Of a stretch of 64,000 nucleotides of DNA, positions 55,501 through 63,976 are shown one piece after another. The DNA is from Eutreptiella sp. 'Long Island Sound 2002'. Taxonomy: Eukaryota; Euglenozoa; Euglenophyceae; Eutreptiales; Eutreptiaceae. The position numbers and the translations under genes were made by a program. How positions within the stretch are numbered: the first letter of the stretch is position 1; every line of letters begins with the position of its first letter. The notes under the pieces were generated by a model that saw only the letters and a list, made by a program, of their open reading frames with translations, searched no databases and was not told where the DNA came from. The stretch lies in the NCBI GenBank assembly GCA_964036045.1, contig OZ038383.1, positions 6,402,430 through 6,466,429 of the forward strand, in the 5' to 3' direction.

Positions 55501-56451
55501 AAAGCACTCGAGTCCGGCCTCACCACACAAGCGTTGGGACTATGGATGGCCTTCAAGGGCATGCACCCCCAGGACGCCCTACACATCGTCAAGCAGGAGT
55601 CACACCGCTACGCATACGGCAATGGACGCGCAGACACGCAGGCCAAACACCAGAACACCAACCACACCCCAGGGCTCGAACGCGTGCGACTGGACACCCC
55701 ACACCACAGCCACCTGCAGCACCTGCCCCCGATACCCCTGGCCACACAGCCCCCCCAATGGATGCCCGAGGACACGCCGTACACTGATCTAGACAAGCAG
55801 TACCACTACCCCACACCCATCCAGCAACTGGCCACCACACTGGGCCACCCAGCGAACACCAAACTCCTCCGTTGCCTCGAAGACTCCGTCCACACCCCCC
55901 TCTACTACTCTGCCCTGCGCCCGGATAGCCTCCCAGCACACCTACAAAAGCCCCGACTCCAACTCGCCCTCGAACAACTTCCCCTCCTCACCCGATACCA
56001 CCGATGGTATACGCGCCGCTCGATCCACGTCCCCGCAGGACACACCAAATGCATCTGCAGCCACGCGGAAGAAGAAACATGGGACCACTTCAAGGCGTGC
56101 CCCCTGTACAGAGGACTGGACACCCTCACAGACTGGAACCCAACCCACACCATCGCACAGCACGCCGGATGGCTGGCGCAGTCCCCGGCGACCCAGCAAC
56201 TCACCACCGTCCTCAAGCAGACGGAGGTGCTCGAGGCAGTCCGCAGGGGACTCGTCCCCACTGCCGTCTACACCTTGCTACGCACCCACGCGGAGGACCC
56301 CCAGGCCACGGCGGCGCACATGCAGCGGACGGCCGTTGCCAAGACGGCGGAGCAGCTCACATACCGCACCCACAAATACCTGCAGCATGCGGCAACCCTG
56401 CCCCCAACAGACCAAGCCCACCTCCTCAAACTCCTGTTCTACCAACCATGA
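52522..56451 (+). CDS. LINE reverse transcriptase with RNase H and CCHC tail, 1,309 codons
   Basis: This performs target-primed reverse transcription. RT motifs in order are KKGVVPGVDGLPAEAY, GNWRPIVCATTEVKLVWTLI, SLDVQSAFPHAP (catalytic Asp about 53000), GVPQGGAEGPFLY and NFADDNLL (catalytic FADD about 53287). A long thumb/linker follows. An RNase HI domain spans about 55219-55650 (residues ~899-1040), with Asp in YFTDASG, Glu in SSHGELRT, Asp in VLVDATVD, His in ESHRYAYGNG and Asp in GRADTQAK. A C-terminal finger C-x-C-x8-H-x4-C (CICSHAEEETWDHFKAC) lies at about 56049-56100, as in many LINEs. It lacks an ATG next to the TAG at 52519, in line with one long ORF2 broken by that stop. It ends TGA, overlapping the ATG of the next ORF. 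Confidence 0.93.
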   Translation, partial: HVPRVFNREQRRAIEHDPFSISELQRALDRLKKGVVPGVDGLPAEAYQRLTLPIKRRLAARLWDIVTGATPIPPEWANLVHPLYKKGDWAQPGNWRPIVCATTEVKLVWTLILGRIAPAVFAHVPASMWGAMAGRSPHEAIFLQDTALDMNPYEMIIASLDVQSAFPHAPHRLLREVWDAMGLPFLSFMTGYIQTRLYAVITAAGLTPWTGTDSGVPQGGAEGPFLYLLVTLPLAFELARVYPGYAPYPLRSPLINFADDNLLTTATRHRDPENAGLPTTNEQASAILQLTTTYLDAHQLLVHPRKSVGLADAKTPTPHIRKGEPLHLEDTTVHLGVTQATRHHHITLPSKLEERLARLPQIARGDLLSTQGLAYFMEAVLNAAIGYQALHLPRPQDTLRHARQQVTKAWAQHGGWPTSFPKEAMMAHWRYYGDNTGALVDMAYAKHAAHLLHRVTHNHQPEVREAAAIRIKEAQMARNTCPRWILAQHGVSTPVGTGIWAQLQLLLPHHTHAILTNHHCDQQGPLVATHTDIHRRPAGEVDTLRLVGVTITIVYITPTQMKIMAQCDAHHAPFLSDPQWPARRVFQAYLRACAPKAGRDIPGPKDIDTAYTAFQRQHPRPRPSEHETPNDGGTTQGEPTPSAEGWTPPTILLLAPNGHKHATRTVQRHHAPWSIPKHNAPETDVPPVRHSDQGIPRTCWHCGPAALDTPWPLLHLISTHYRTPTAAATADQQAWLSPWFHTVPPDHPAHVAWTRTPTATGTFTNEQADPDSVAMEYDRCDPHRAGPQEAPMRPLQHKCPTLRGDKDDKERRQTITCQKFHPNTGYLFHLMYAYITQGRPDRGLLRLTQRAHTIITQGIGVYAAPLLQPTQITARTTQGKPIYVYHPTAIARLPIPSDTDIIYFTDASGTQQRTPTVGCASVRITRHADGLHVEHHTGTTIFGASSHGELRTMVDAVTATPPPTTVRPRNIWVLVDATVDIHLTRRLADLPLHKALESGLTTQALGLWMAFKGMHPQDALHIVKQESHRYAYGNGRADTQAKHQNTNHTPGLERVRLDTPHHSHLQHLPPIPLATQPPQWMPEDTPYTDLDKQYHYPTPIQQLATTLGHPANTKLLRCLEDSVHTPLYYSALRPDSLPAHLQKPRLQLALEQLPLLTRYHRWYTRRSIHVPAGHTKCICSHAEEETWDHFKACPLYRGLDTLTDWNPTHTIAQHAGWLAQSPATQQLTTVLKQTEVLEAVRRGLVPTAVYTLLRTHAEDPQATAAHMQRTAVAKTAEQLTYRTHKYLQHAATLPPTDQAHLLKLLFYQP

Positions 56452-59400
56452 GAACCTACCCCGTGACATACCAACACGGAACCCCCACCACGTCTACACA
56501 CCGTCCACCGAGCACAGCAATGGAACAGCACACACGGGCGCCACAGGCACCGCACACGCTCCCACCAGCATGCGCGCGCCACCAGCCCCCATCCCCCCAC
56601 GCCGCCGTCCGTCCACAGGTACCACCAACCACCAGCCACCTCATGTCCCTTCTGCGTTCGCCAGCGGCTACCACAGACAGCCCTGCCCTGCAACCCAGAC
56701 CACTGGGTCTGCCTGGGAGCCGCGCACCGCCCCACCCACTGCCCCCATTGCGGGGACCTCAACCCCCGCCACCGCGAACGGCCCGCGGCCCCAGCCGCAC
56801 CCCCCCCCCGCCAGCCACCCCAGCTTCTTCGGGTTCCTCACCGACACCCTCCGGGACCAACTGGGAGGGTACACGTGGCGGACGCGGCGGACCACGCATG
56901 GACCATAGCCGTGGCCTCGGGCAACACACCCCTGCCCCCCCACAGCCCACCCCTACGCCACAGCGGAGGCGGCTTGAACGTGGCGGCCCGCCACATCCTC
57001 CTCGCCCTGTACCTCCACCAACGAGACCTACACCTCCCAGACTCACAACTCCCGGCCCCCCAAGCAGCAGCCCTGACGCCGGAAGCGTGGGCCGACACGG
57101 CACCAGAGGAGATAGCAGCCTACCTCCGAATCACTTGCCGCCGGTTCAAACACGCCCTCGGCCGACGGCAAGGAACACCTTACCCACTCAGCGCACTCCT
57201 CTACCCGGCACACCACCCCCACCCCGCACAACAGAAGCCCCCGGAGGGCTGGCCGTCTTTTCGGGACGCCCACCTGGCCGCCCCCGACGAGGCCCCCGCC
57301 ACGCGGATGGGCCTCACGGACCAGGAAGCCTACGTCAGAGGCCTCAAGACGAGCCTCCAAGAGGCACACCGCTGGCACGCCCGCTCCCCGTCGCCCCCAC
57401 GGGGACAGGGGGGTTCACCCGCCCCCGACACCCACCAGGCCAAGAAGACCAAGACAGGTCAGGGGGCCCGCCAACGCGCCCGCCAGCAGGGCGCGACGCC
57501 CCAACCAAGGCTCGGGTCCAGCCACACCGCACCGCCCCACGCCCAGACCCCCGGGGCACACCAAAAACACCACCACCGCCAGCGCCCACCACCACCACCG
57601 TACCGTAGCACCCAAACCCTGCAGCCCAGTCAGCCACCACCGCCCACACACGTCCACACCATGCCAGGACCACCGTACGCGCAGAGCCAGGGGACATGGC
57701 ACCACCAACACCACCACCACGCCCCCGTCCCTCCCAACCCCTACCCCCTAATGCCCCCATGCTACAGCGACCCCCACCAGCTACATCCCCACCACGCCCC
57801 AGCACAACCAGGCCCCGCGAACCACCCACCCCACATAGCGCACATCACCGCACCACACCATCACGTATACCACCACCACCAGGCCCTGCCACCACACCCA
57901 CCAACGCCGGGGTACCACACACAACCGGCACACCCTCCACACCACCACCACGCGGTCCAGCACCACCCGCCGCCCCCGCTACACGGGCCCACGACATACG
58001 AGCCACGGTACACCCCCATGGACCCGCGAGGAACCGCGCACGCACACCAGCAACACCAGGGCCTAGTAGGAGCGCCCCACCACCACCAACAGCCCCCCCA
58101 CCCACACCCCATACCAGCGAGCACCATCCACCAGCAGCCACCCATCACATACGGACCACAGCCCCACCCGGGGGCTCATGTGGTCGCCTCCCACCCGCAG
58201 CCCGGCACCACAACCAGTCAAGAACCGCAAGGGCCACACGGCGCACACACGCAACACCCACACGATCCACAGGGACGCCCGGACCCCCAGCCAGCACAAC
58301 ACCCACCCCAGCCCCCCCCACCCCACCACCACCAGCAGCCCCCCCACCCACACCCCATACCAGCGAGCGCCATCCACCAGCAGCCACCCATTACATACGG
58401 ACCACAGCCCCGACCGGACGCCCATGCGGCCGCCTCCCACCCACACCCCGGCACCACAACCAGTCAAGAACCGCAAGGGCCGCACGGCGCACACACGCAA
58501 CACCCACACGACCCACAGGGACGCCCAGACCCCCAGCCAGCACAACACCCACCCCCGCCCCCCCCACCACCAACAGCGCCACCCCCACACCACCCCCCCC
58601 CGCCCCCCCCCCGAGACCAGGCCACGGACACAACACGCGGCAGCCAGCACCAGCCAATTGACGTCGATACCCCCGCCGACACACGCCACCGCGAATCCCC
58701 CCTCCCGCGACCGCCACAAGAGACCCCATCACCGGACCCCACGCGCGACAACGACGACCACCCCCCCCAACCCACACCACCCCCCCCATCACACCCCGCA
58801 CCACCAGTCGCCGCACCGGCCGAACCCTACGCCCTACACAACCCCGCAGCGGTACGGCAGCACCTCCGAGGACTCGGGGAACAGGATGTCGTGCTGTACC
58901 TCCGCACCTCCGGCACCAGCACCCCCATCCGGGCGGCCACCCTGGTCCAGGCGGCCACCCTGGGGGAAGGCGTCAGAGACTTCCTCTTCGACGCCTTCCT
59001 CCACGTCGCCCGACACGAGCGCCCCCAACGCGCCACCCCAGACGGCGAGAGCCCGCCCCCCACGGGGAGCCGGATCTGGGTGCCCCCCATCGACTGGGGG
59101 CGACACCTGGTCGGACACCCCGTGCCGGAGCGGGACAGCACCCAGGGCCGCACCCGCTACCGCGAGCCCAACATGGCCCGACCCCCACACGACGCCACCC
59201 CCGACAGCACCAAAGAGTGGGAGCGGGAAACATGGGTAGCCCGGATGGCCTCCCTAAGCAACTTCCGGCGCCACGTCCCGGGGGACATCCCCACCCCCGA
59301 CGAGCAGCAGCCAGCCCCCTCCACGTACATGACCCTCATGTACAATCTGCACTACACCCTCTCCACCACCACCTACGACGCACCCACAGACCACTGGGTG

Positions 59401-59916
59401 GTACACGGCACCGACTCCCTCCTCCCCGCCGGCTACACCCCCCCCCCACACAACCCAGGCCCCGACACGTACGCCAGGGGGGACGACCCGGACGACCCCC
59501 ACATCTGGGGCACGTGGGAACCCGAATCCCTGGACACGCTGCTCTCCATCCGCAGCGGCTACCAGGGCCTTGGTAGGGCGATGTATTGCCTCGCCAAGTG
59601 GACCCAACGGACCTGGGGGATCCCCAGGGACCGATGGGTGTGGGTGGTCACGCTGCGCCCCCAGCAGAGGGAAGCCCCCCCAAACCGCAGGGGACCCACC
59701 CCCCCACGCCCCATCACCCTACAACTATGCCCGTACATGGTGGCAGCCCGCCTCATGACGCTGCTATGGCCGGACCCCCACACCCCCACCCAAAACTACC
59801 CCCACCTCACAGAGGAGGACATGCCCGGCATCCAGCGATGCTTCTTCCGGACCCTCGACTACCTCCAGCAAACACACCCCCACGTCCTGGAGCAGATATG
59901 GCCACCCCCCGGGTAA
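56448..59916 (+). pseudogene. LINE ORF3, ~1,150 codons, RING-like finger and His/Pro repeats, frameshifted
   Basis: The ATG at 56448 overlaps the RT stop (ATGA). The frame must shift by one near 56590 to reach a Cys/His cluster at 56644-56751: C-x2-C-x11-C-x3-H-x2-C-x4-H-x4-C-x2-C (CPFC, LPCNPDHWVC, HCPHCG). This is RING-like in spacing except at the sixth ligand. After a C10 run (56800-56809) the text SFFGFLTDTLRDQLGG is one frame over; then it returns to the frame that stays open from about 56875 to 59916. That part holds a helical domain (VAARHILLALYLHQRD), a long His/Pro-rich region with a two-copy 82-aa repeat, and a globular C-terminal domain (LGRAMYCLAKWTQRTWGIPR). No function is known. 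A homologue after the RT is unusual for a LINE. Confidence 0.55.
58081..58572 (+). repeat. 246-bp tandem duplication inside LINE ORF3
   Basis: Two copies, offset 246 bp (82 codons), encode QQPPHPHPIPAS, IHQQPPITYGPQP, PGTTTSQEPQGPHGAHTQHP and DPQGRPDPQPAQHPP. Because the period is a multiple of three, the frame is kept. Confidence 0.85.
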
Positions 59917-61342
59917 CCCACGTGCCCGCGCAGCCGAGACAACGCCGCCACGCCAACACCAGCACGCACGGATCACCAGGGAAAACGCGCGCACACGCCC
60001 GATGCCCGAACCTGCACCCTCGTTCTCGCTACTTACAGGACCCAGCATCATACGCCCGCCCCCGAGGCCCGGGACCCTCCGCCGTCTCCCGCAGCCCTCT
60101 CCTCCGCCTCCCACTCCACAACCTCCACCACCACGACCACCTCATCCACCACCACCACCACGTCCTCATCCAGCACTCCACCCCCCAGGCCGCGCGGGAC
60201 ACCTCCCAAACGGGCCTCCAAACCCGCCCCCACCGCGAGCAGCCCCGCCGCCGCCAAGGCCCACGCCCCGACGAAGCCCACGCCCACGACCCAGCCGAAG
60301 CCCAAGACCGCCGCCAAACGGCAACCCGCAGCCAAGCCCAAACCCAAGCCCAAACCCGGCGCCACGACGGCAGCGCGAGCCCGGCCCCCCGAGGATGTCC
60401 TCTACGACATCCGGCCCCAGCCGTCCCAGGCCCGAAGGCAGCAGCGCCCAGCGCGGCGCCCCCCCACCGTCACCGACGCCACCGCCACCACCTTCATGGC
60501 GGAGCGCGCCGCGGCCGAAGCGCGACGCGCCTCGTCCCGCCACCTCCCAAAGCCCGCAACCCAGTCCCACGGACCGCTCCCGACCAAGCCAGAACAACGC
60601 CAGGGTCCACCAGCAGCGTCCCCGCCCCCCTACCGGCCCCCGATGACAGCCCACATGCAACGCATGCCCCACTACCGCCGCCGCCGCGAATCCCCGCCCA
60701 ACCCCGAGGCGGAGACCGTACGCGCACACCCGCGGGTCCACATCCGCGTGCACCCCCACTCCCCACGCACCCCCACGGAACAGGACTACGAAGAATCCCC
60801 CAGGCCCCCCACCGCCGCCGGTCCCCACAACCCCATCACACCCACCCACGCCCACTCCTCCGCCCAAAGACCGCAGGCCCGCCCAGGAACAGTGGTGGCA
60901 GCGCTGGACCCACACGCAGCTCTGGGAGCTGCGGAAATGGGCCCGGGGAGAGCCCTCCCTCGAGGGCCTGGTCCATCGGCCCCGCAAGGGGTCGGTGGAG
61001 AACTGCCGCCTCCGGCCGGCGGGGGGGTGGATGCCGCAGGCCGCATGGGAAGCCATGCTGGCCGATGCGCTCCACCCCCTGGGAGTCCACCCCCGCAACC
61101 TCCCCGCGCCCCAGGACCACCCGTATGTCCTCAGGCGCCTGCGGGAGACCCTCCAGGAAACGCGGCGAGACGGCATCCGCCTGTGGGACATCACCCAAAG
61201 CCCAGCCCCGCACGCACACACCCCCTCACCACCCCACAAGCGTCGGCGCACCGACACCGGCGACACCCACAGCACCCCAGGAGCCCTGCGCGCCACACAA
61301 CACGACGCGCCTGACCCCCCGGCCAGCGGCGCCGCCATCTAA
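59898..61342 (+). pseudogene. LINE ORF4, ~480 codons, basic Pro/Lys-rich protein, frameshifted
   Basis: The ATG at 59898 (MATPRVTHVPAQPRQRRHAN) overlaps the end of ORF3 by 19 nt. The natural text then moves one frame near 60100 into a Ser/Thr run and a strongly basic stretch (PTTQPKPKTAAKRQPAAKPK), followed by PPEDVLYDIRPQPSQARRQQ and MAERAAAEARRASS. Near the C-rich 60800 region it moves again to QEQWWQRWTHTQLWELRKWA and WEAMLADALHPLGVHP, ending at TAA 61340-61342. A Lys/Pro/Ala tail followed by a small Trp-rich domain suggests nucleic-acid binding, but no family is recognised. Frame changes make it either decayed or mis-sequenced. Confidence 0.45.
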
Positions 61343-61966
61343 CCCCGTTACCCAGCACACCAACACCACGGGGCGCCACGCCAGGCCCCGCCCAAAAGTC
61401 ACCAAACGAACCGGACGCCGAAGGAAGCCAACGCACACGACAACGAGCACCACTACGCCCAAAGGCGCCGAACCCAGGCCCGATACCGTGGGCTCCTCTC
61501 CACCCTCAGCACGACACACACGTCACTGACGTCACTCCTCCGCCGTGCCCCCTCCCACGCCACCGCCCCGCCCCCCCCCCTCCCGCCGCACGTCCCCACG
61601 CCGCCCAGCACCCAGCCCCACACACTGCGCCACAGCATCGCCCTAGTCCGGCTCCTCCACCATCGCGCCACTTGGCACCTCACAGTAGACCGCCGTCCTG
61701 TGGTCCCGCTCCCCCCAGCACTGCTCCCGGGGCCGCACCCGGCCCACGTGGTGTTCGCCCCCACGTCGAGGGCCGCGGACATCCTCCCGCTCCTCGCCGC
61801 CGGCCCTCCCGGGCATCGCATACTGCTTGCCGCCAACCCCTCGGTCCTCAGTGAGGTCCTCATCGGGCACGCCGACGCCCTGCACGTACGCCCGCTGCTG
61901 CCCAACCTGCACGCTGCGTACGCCCCCGGCACGCCCGTCGACCCCTCCCTGTGGGACTCCCAGTGA
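61343..61966 (+). CDS. LINE ORF5, 207 codons, no ATG, directly after the ORF4 stop
   Basis: The frame of the end of ORF4 stays open immediately after its TAA for 207 codons to TGA at 61964. It has no in-frame ATG, so it would be reached by readthrough or be the C-terminus of ORF4 behind a CAA-to-TAA mutation. The text is a Pro-rich linker followed by a compact segment (LRHSIALVRLLHHRATWHLT, VVFAPTSRAADILPLLAAG, ILLAANPSVLSEVLIGHADA) that looks like a small alpha/beta domain. It is not recognised. Confidence 0.45.
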   Translation, partial: PRYPAHQHHGAPRQAPPKSHQTNRTPKEANAHDNEHHYAQRRRTQARYRGLLSTLSTTHTSLTSLLRRAPSHATAPPPPLPPHVPTPPSTQPHTLRHSIALVRLLHHRATWHLTVDRRPVVPLPPALLPGPHPAHVVFAPTSRAADILPLLAAGPPGHRILLAANPSVLSEVLIGHADALHVRPLLPNLHAAYAPGTPVDPSLWDSQ

Positions 61967-62483
61967 GGCCACCGGCCAACGGCCGGCCCGCACGCACCAC
62001 CCCGCACTCGCCTCGGGCGCACAACCCCGTGGACGCCGCTACCCACACGCCCGGCCCCGCGCAACCGCCTAACCGAGCCAGAACTCAAGCGGAAATAAAA
62101 CCCGAGCCACACCCCGAAACCGCTAACCCTTGACTCCTAACCAAACCCGCCGAGGGAACAACGTAACCACAGCCCACACCCACAGCCCGCACAGCCGCCT
62201 AACCAGCCAGCTCCAGAAGCAAAGAGACACCTCACCAAACCCACCCTGACCCAAGCCCGTGTACATCAGGACGCACGAGCCGCACCCCTGGGGCGCGACT
62301 GCCGCCACAGCACCGACGACACACGCCAGAGGACACAACGCTATTGCACCGCCGCACCAGCTGCCCGTGCCTGTGCCTGCAGTGTACGCGCGCCCCTGTT
62401 TTTCTCTTTTTTGTTTTTCTTTGTTTCTTTCCAAAAAAAAAAAACACAAGTAAAATAAAAAAAAACAAAAAAAAACGAAAATT
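61967..62483 (+). other. LINE 3' region with T-rich/A-rich junction
   Basis: About 430 bp of GC-rich non-coding DNA are followed by a T-rich tract (62399-62430) and then an A-rich tract (62433-62483). The A-rich tract could be the 3' tail of the LINE. The back-to-back T-rich tract could be the tail of an opposite-strand insertion, or the two could pair as a hairpin. Confidence 0.55.
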
Positions 62484-62529
62484 AGGGGGGGAGGAAAAGG
62501 GACACAACCACCCATGGCACACGCGCACC

Positions 62530-62705
62530 GCACACAGCACACACACCGGTGAATAGGAGCCCAGTGGCCCAGGGGACCGCACATGCAACACAACACACCG
62601 AGCGAGCACACCGGTGAACAGGAGCCGGCTGGCCCAGGACACCGCAGACGCACCACAGCAAACCGCGCGGGCACACCGGTGAACAGGAGCCCAGGACACT
62701 GCACA
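62530..62705. repeat. 66-bp-type minisatellite, 3 diverged copies
   Basis: CACCGGTGAA(C/T)AGGAGCC recurs at 62544, 62609 and 62674 (65-bp spacing) with the GGCCCAGG-ACCGC continuation. It is clearly related to the 41640-43480 array, on the other side of the LINE. Confidence 0.85.
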
Positions 62706-63281
62706 CACGTAGGGCGGCCGAGGGACAGGAAAGAACCAATACCCCATGGGTCGGACGCACTGGGGCGACCCAGCTGACCCAGCGGGCCAGTGGCAGGAGC
62801 GGTACTCCAAGGCCACTGGCCCGAGCCCGGCCAGGCTGCACCGGAGACCATGGCAAACGTCACTCGGAGCCATGGAAGCAACCGGTGACAGGCGAGCCGG
62901 TACACAGTCCAGGAGGGGGTCACCTGCCAAGCAGAGTGGCCCCGCAACTCAAGCCACAAGGGTGAGGCGGTCGTACCGTAGACAAGCGGGAGCAATACCC
63001 CTTGTGGTGAGAGATACTCCACACGGCTGGGCAGCCCCCCAGAGCTGCCGCCCAAAGGAGGGGGCATGTGGCCCTACCCATGGACACATGTGGGGACATC
63101 CTCCCACCTGGGACACATGGACCGGGTGGCCGCGACAATGCCTTCCCAAGCACATGCGGGAGCGGCTCAAGAGGCACCTGACATAGGGCAGTGGGAGGGA
63201 CAGGACGTCCCCTTGGTAAGACCTTCTTCCTGCAATGTCAAAGGAGGCATCCCGAGCTCCCGAAGATACCTACCTACCTAC
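62706..63281. other. Unique DNA between minisatellite and right direct repeat
   Basis: No supported gene. It ends in a (TACC)4 microsatellite that abuts the 695-bp repeat. Read on the minus strand, that junction is CAAG|GTAGGTAGG and would serve as a splice donor for the coding segment to its right. Confidence 0.45.
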
Positions 63282-63911
63282 CTTGGATCCCGAACGTCAA
63301 ACTGCTGCCTCAAACCTGCTCCCTGCACCGGCAACGACCCCCTACGAATGAACTCTTTAAAAAAATTTGCCGTTGCAAACGTGCAACGGTACGGGCCCCC
63401 ATCGACACGAGCCCTCTTTGCCTTGGGCTCGTCAGGCTCAACGCCGCAGGGGGGGGCTGACGGTCGAGCTTATTCCCCAATGCTCGATCCGCGACTGCAG
63501 ATCAGGTATCTTAGCCAGCACCCTGTCCACCACCACCTGACAGATCCGCCTGATCCTCGGCGAATCCAAGCCTCCAGCTTCCCAGACCAGCAGAAACCAG
63601 CTGGACTTGCCCCTCAAATCCTTGCTGCACTCGGCAATGACCGAGATGCAGTGGCCCATCCCTCCCCCAGTCCCTCCACCGCCGTCGACGGGCTTAATGG
63701 CATGACCATTAACCCTGCAAATGACATGCCCATACACCCTGTCCTTCACCCTCTCGTACACGGACTTGTCCTGGGTCTTGCTGGTTTTTTTGCCAGGCGG
63801 AGCTACAAGGTGCTCCGCCCGCCACTCAGCCCAATCCAGCGTCGCCCCCCACATGGAGGCCCCACACACGTCGTAGGCGTCCCCCATGCCCCAAGGGAGG
63901 GGTGAGGACAC
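63282..63911 (-). pseudogene. Second copy of the unknown minus-strand coding segment, partial
   Basis: It repeats the coding segment described at 39320-40130, from MGDAYDVCG to FDVRDPS, including the same G8 run (63449-63456) and so the same frameshift. Only a few residues differ (for example VVDRVLAKIPD for VVDRALAKMPD). Coding sequence downstream of DVRDPS is absent; instead a GTAGGT donor-like sequence follows. It is therefore either an exon with an intron start, or a truncated copy. Confidence 0.5.
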
Positions 63912-63976
63912 TGATAATCAGTGCCCTACGCCATATCCGGTCTCCTCTTGATCTACAACATGGACCAAGGGGATCA
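63282..63976. repeat. 695-bp direct repeat, right copy
   Basis: Partner of 39525-40219 in the same orientation, about 99% identical by eye. It ends GGGGATCA, after which the flanks differ (AAGATAGAG here, TTCCCCAGTG at the left copy). Confidence 0.95.

Larger units (their letters stand above)
43481..62500 (+). mobile_element. Giant multi-ORF LINE-like retrotransposon, ~19 kb
   Basis: The core (51127-56451) is a non-LTR retrotransposon ORF2: AP-endonuclease-like, RT with FADD, RNase H and a CCHC tail. No LTRs surround it. Upstream are a tandem-repeat 5' region and Pro/His-rich ORFs plus an 885-aa-class ORF. Downstream of the RT, the same strand carries three more ORFs of about 1,150, 480 and 208 codons. 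ORF junctions are 17 nt apart, 6 nt apart, or overlapping. It lies within a minisatellite (41640-43480 and 62530-62705), which suggests the approximate ends; a target duplication cannot be defined. An A-rich tract at 62433-62483 is a candidate 3' tail. It is far larger than usual LINEs (4-8 kb). Confidence 0.7.

Noticed and set aside
62123-63067. 314-codon minus-strand ORF across the T-rich/A-rich tract
   Set aside because: It is made of poly-Phe/Lys from the homopolymers and of minisatellite translation.
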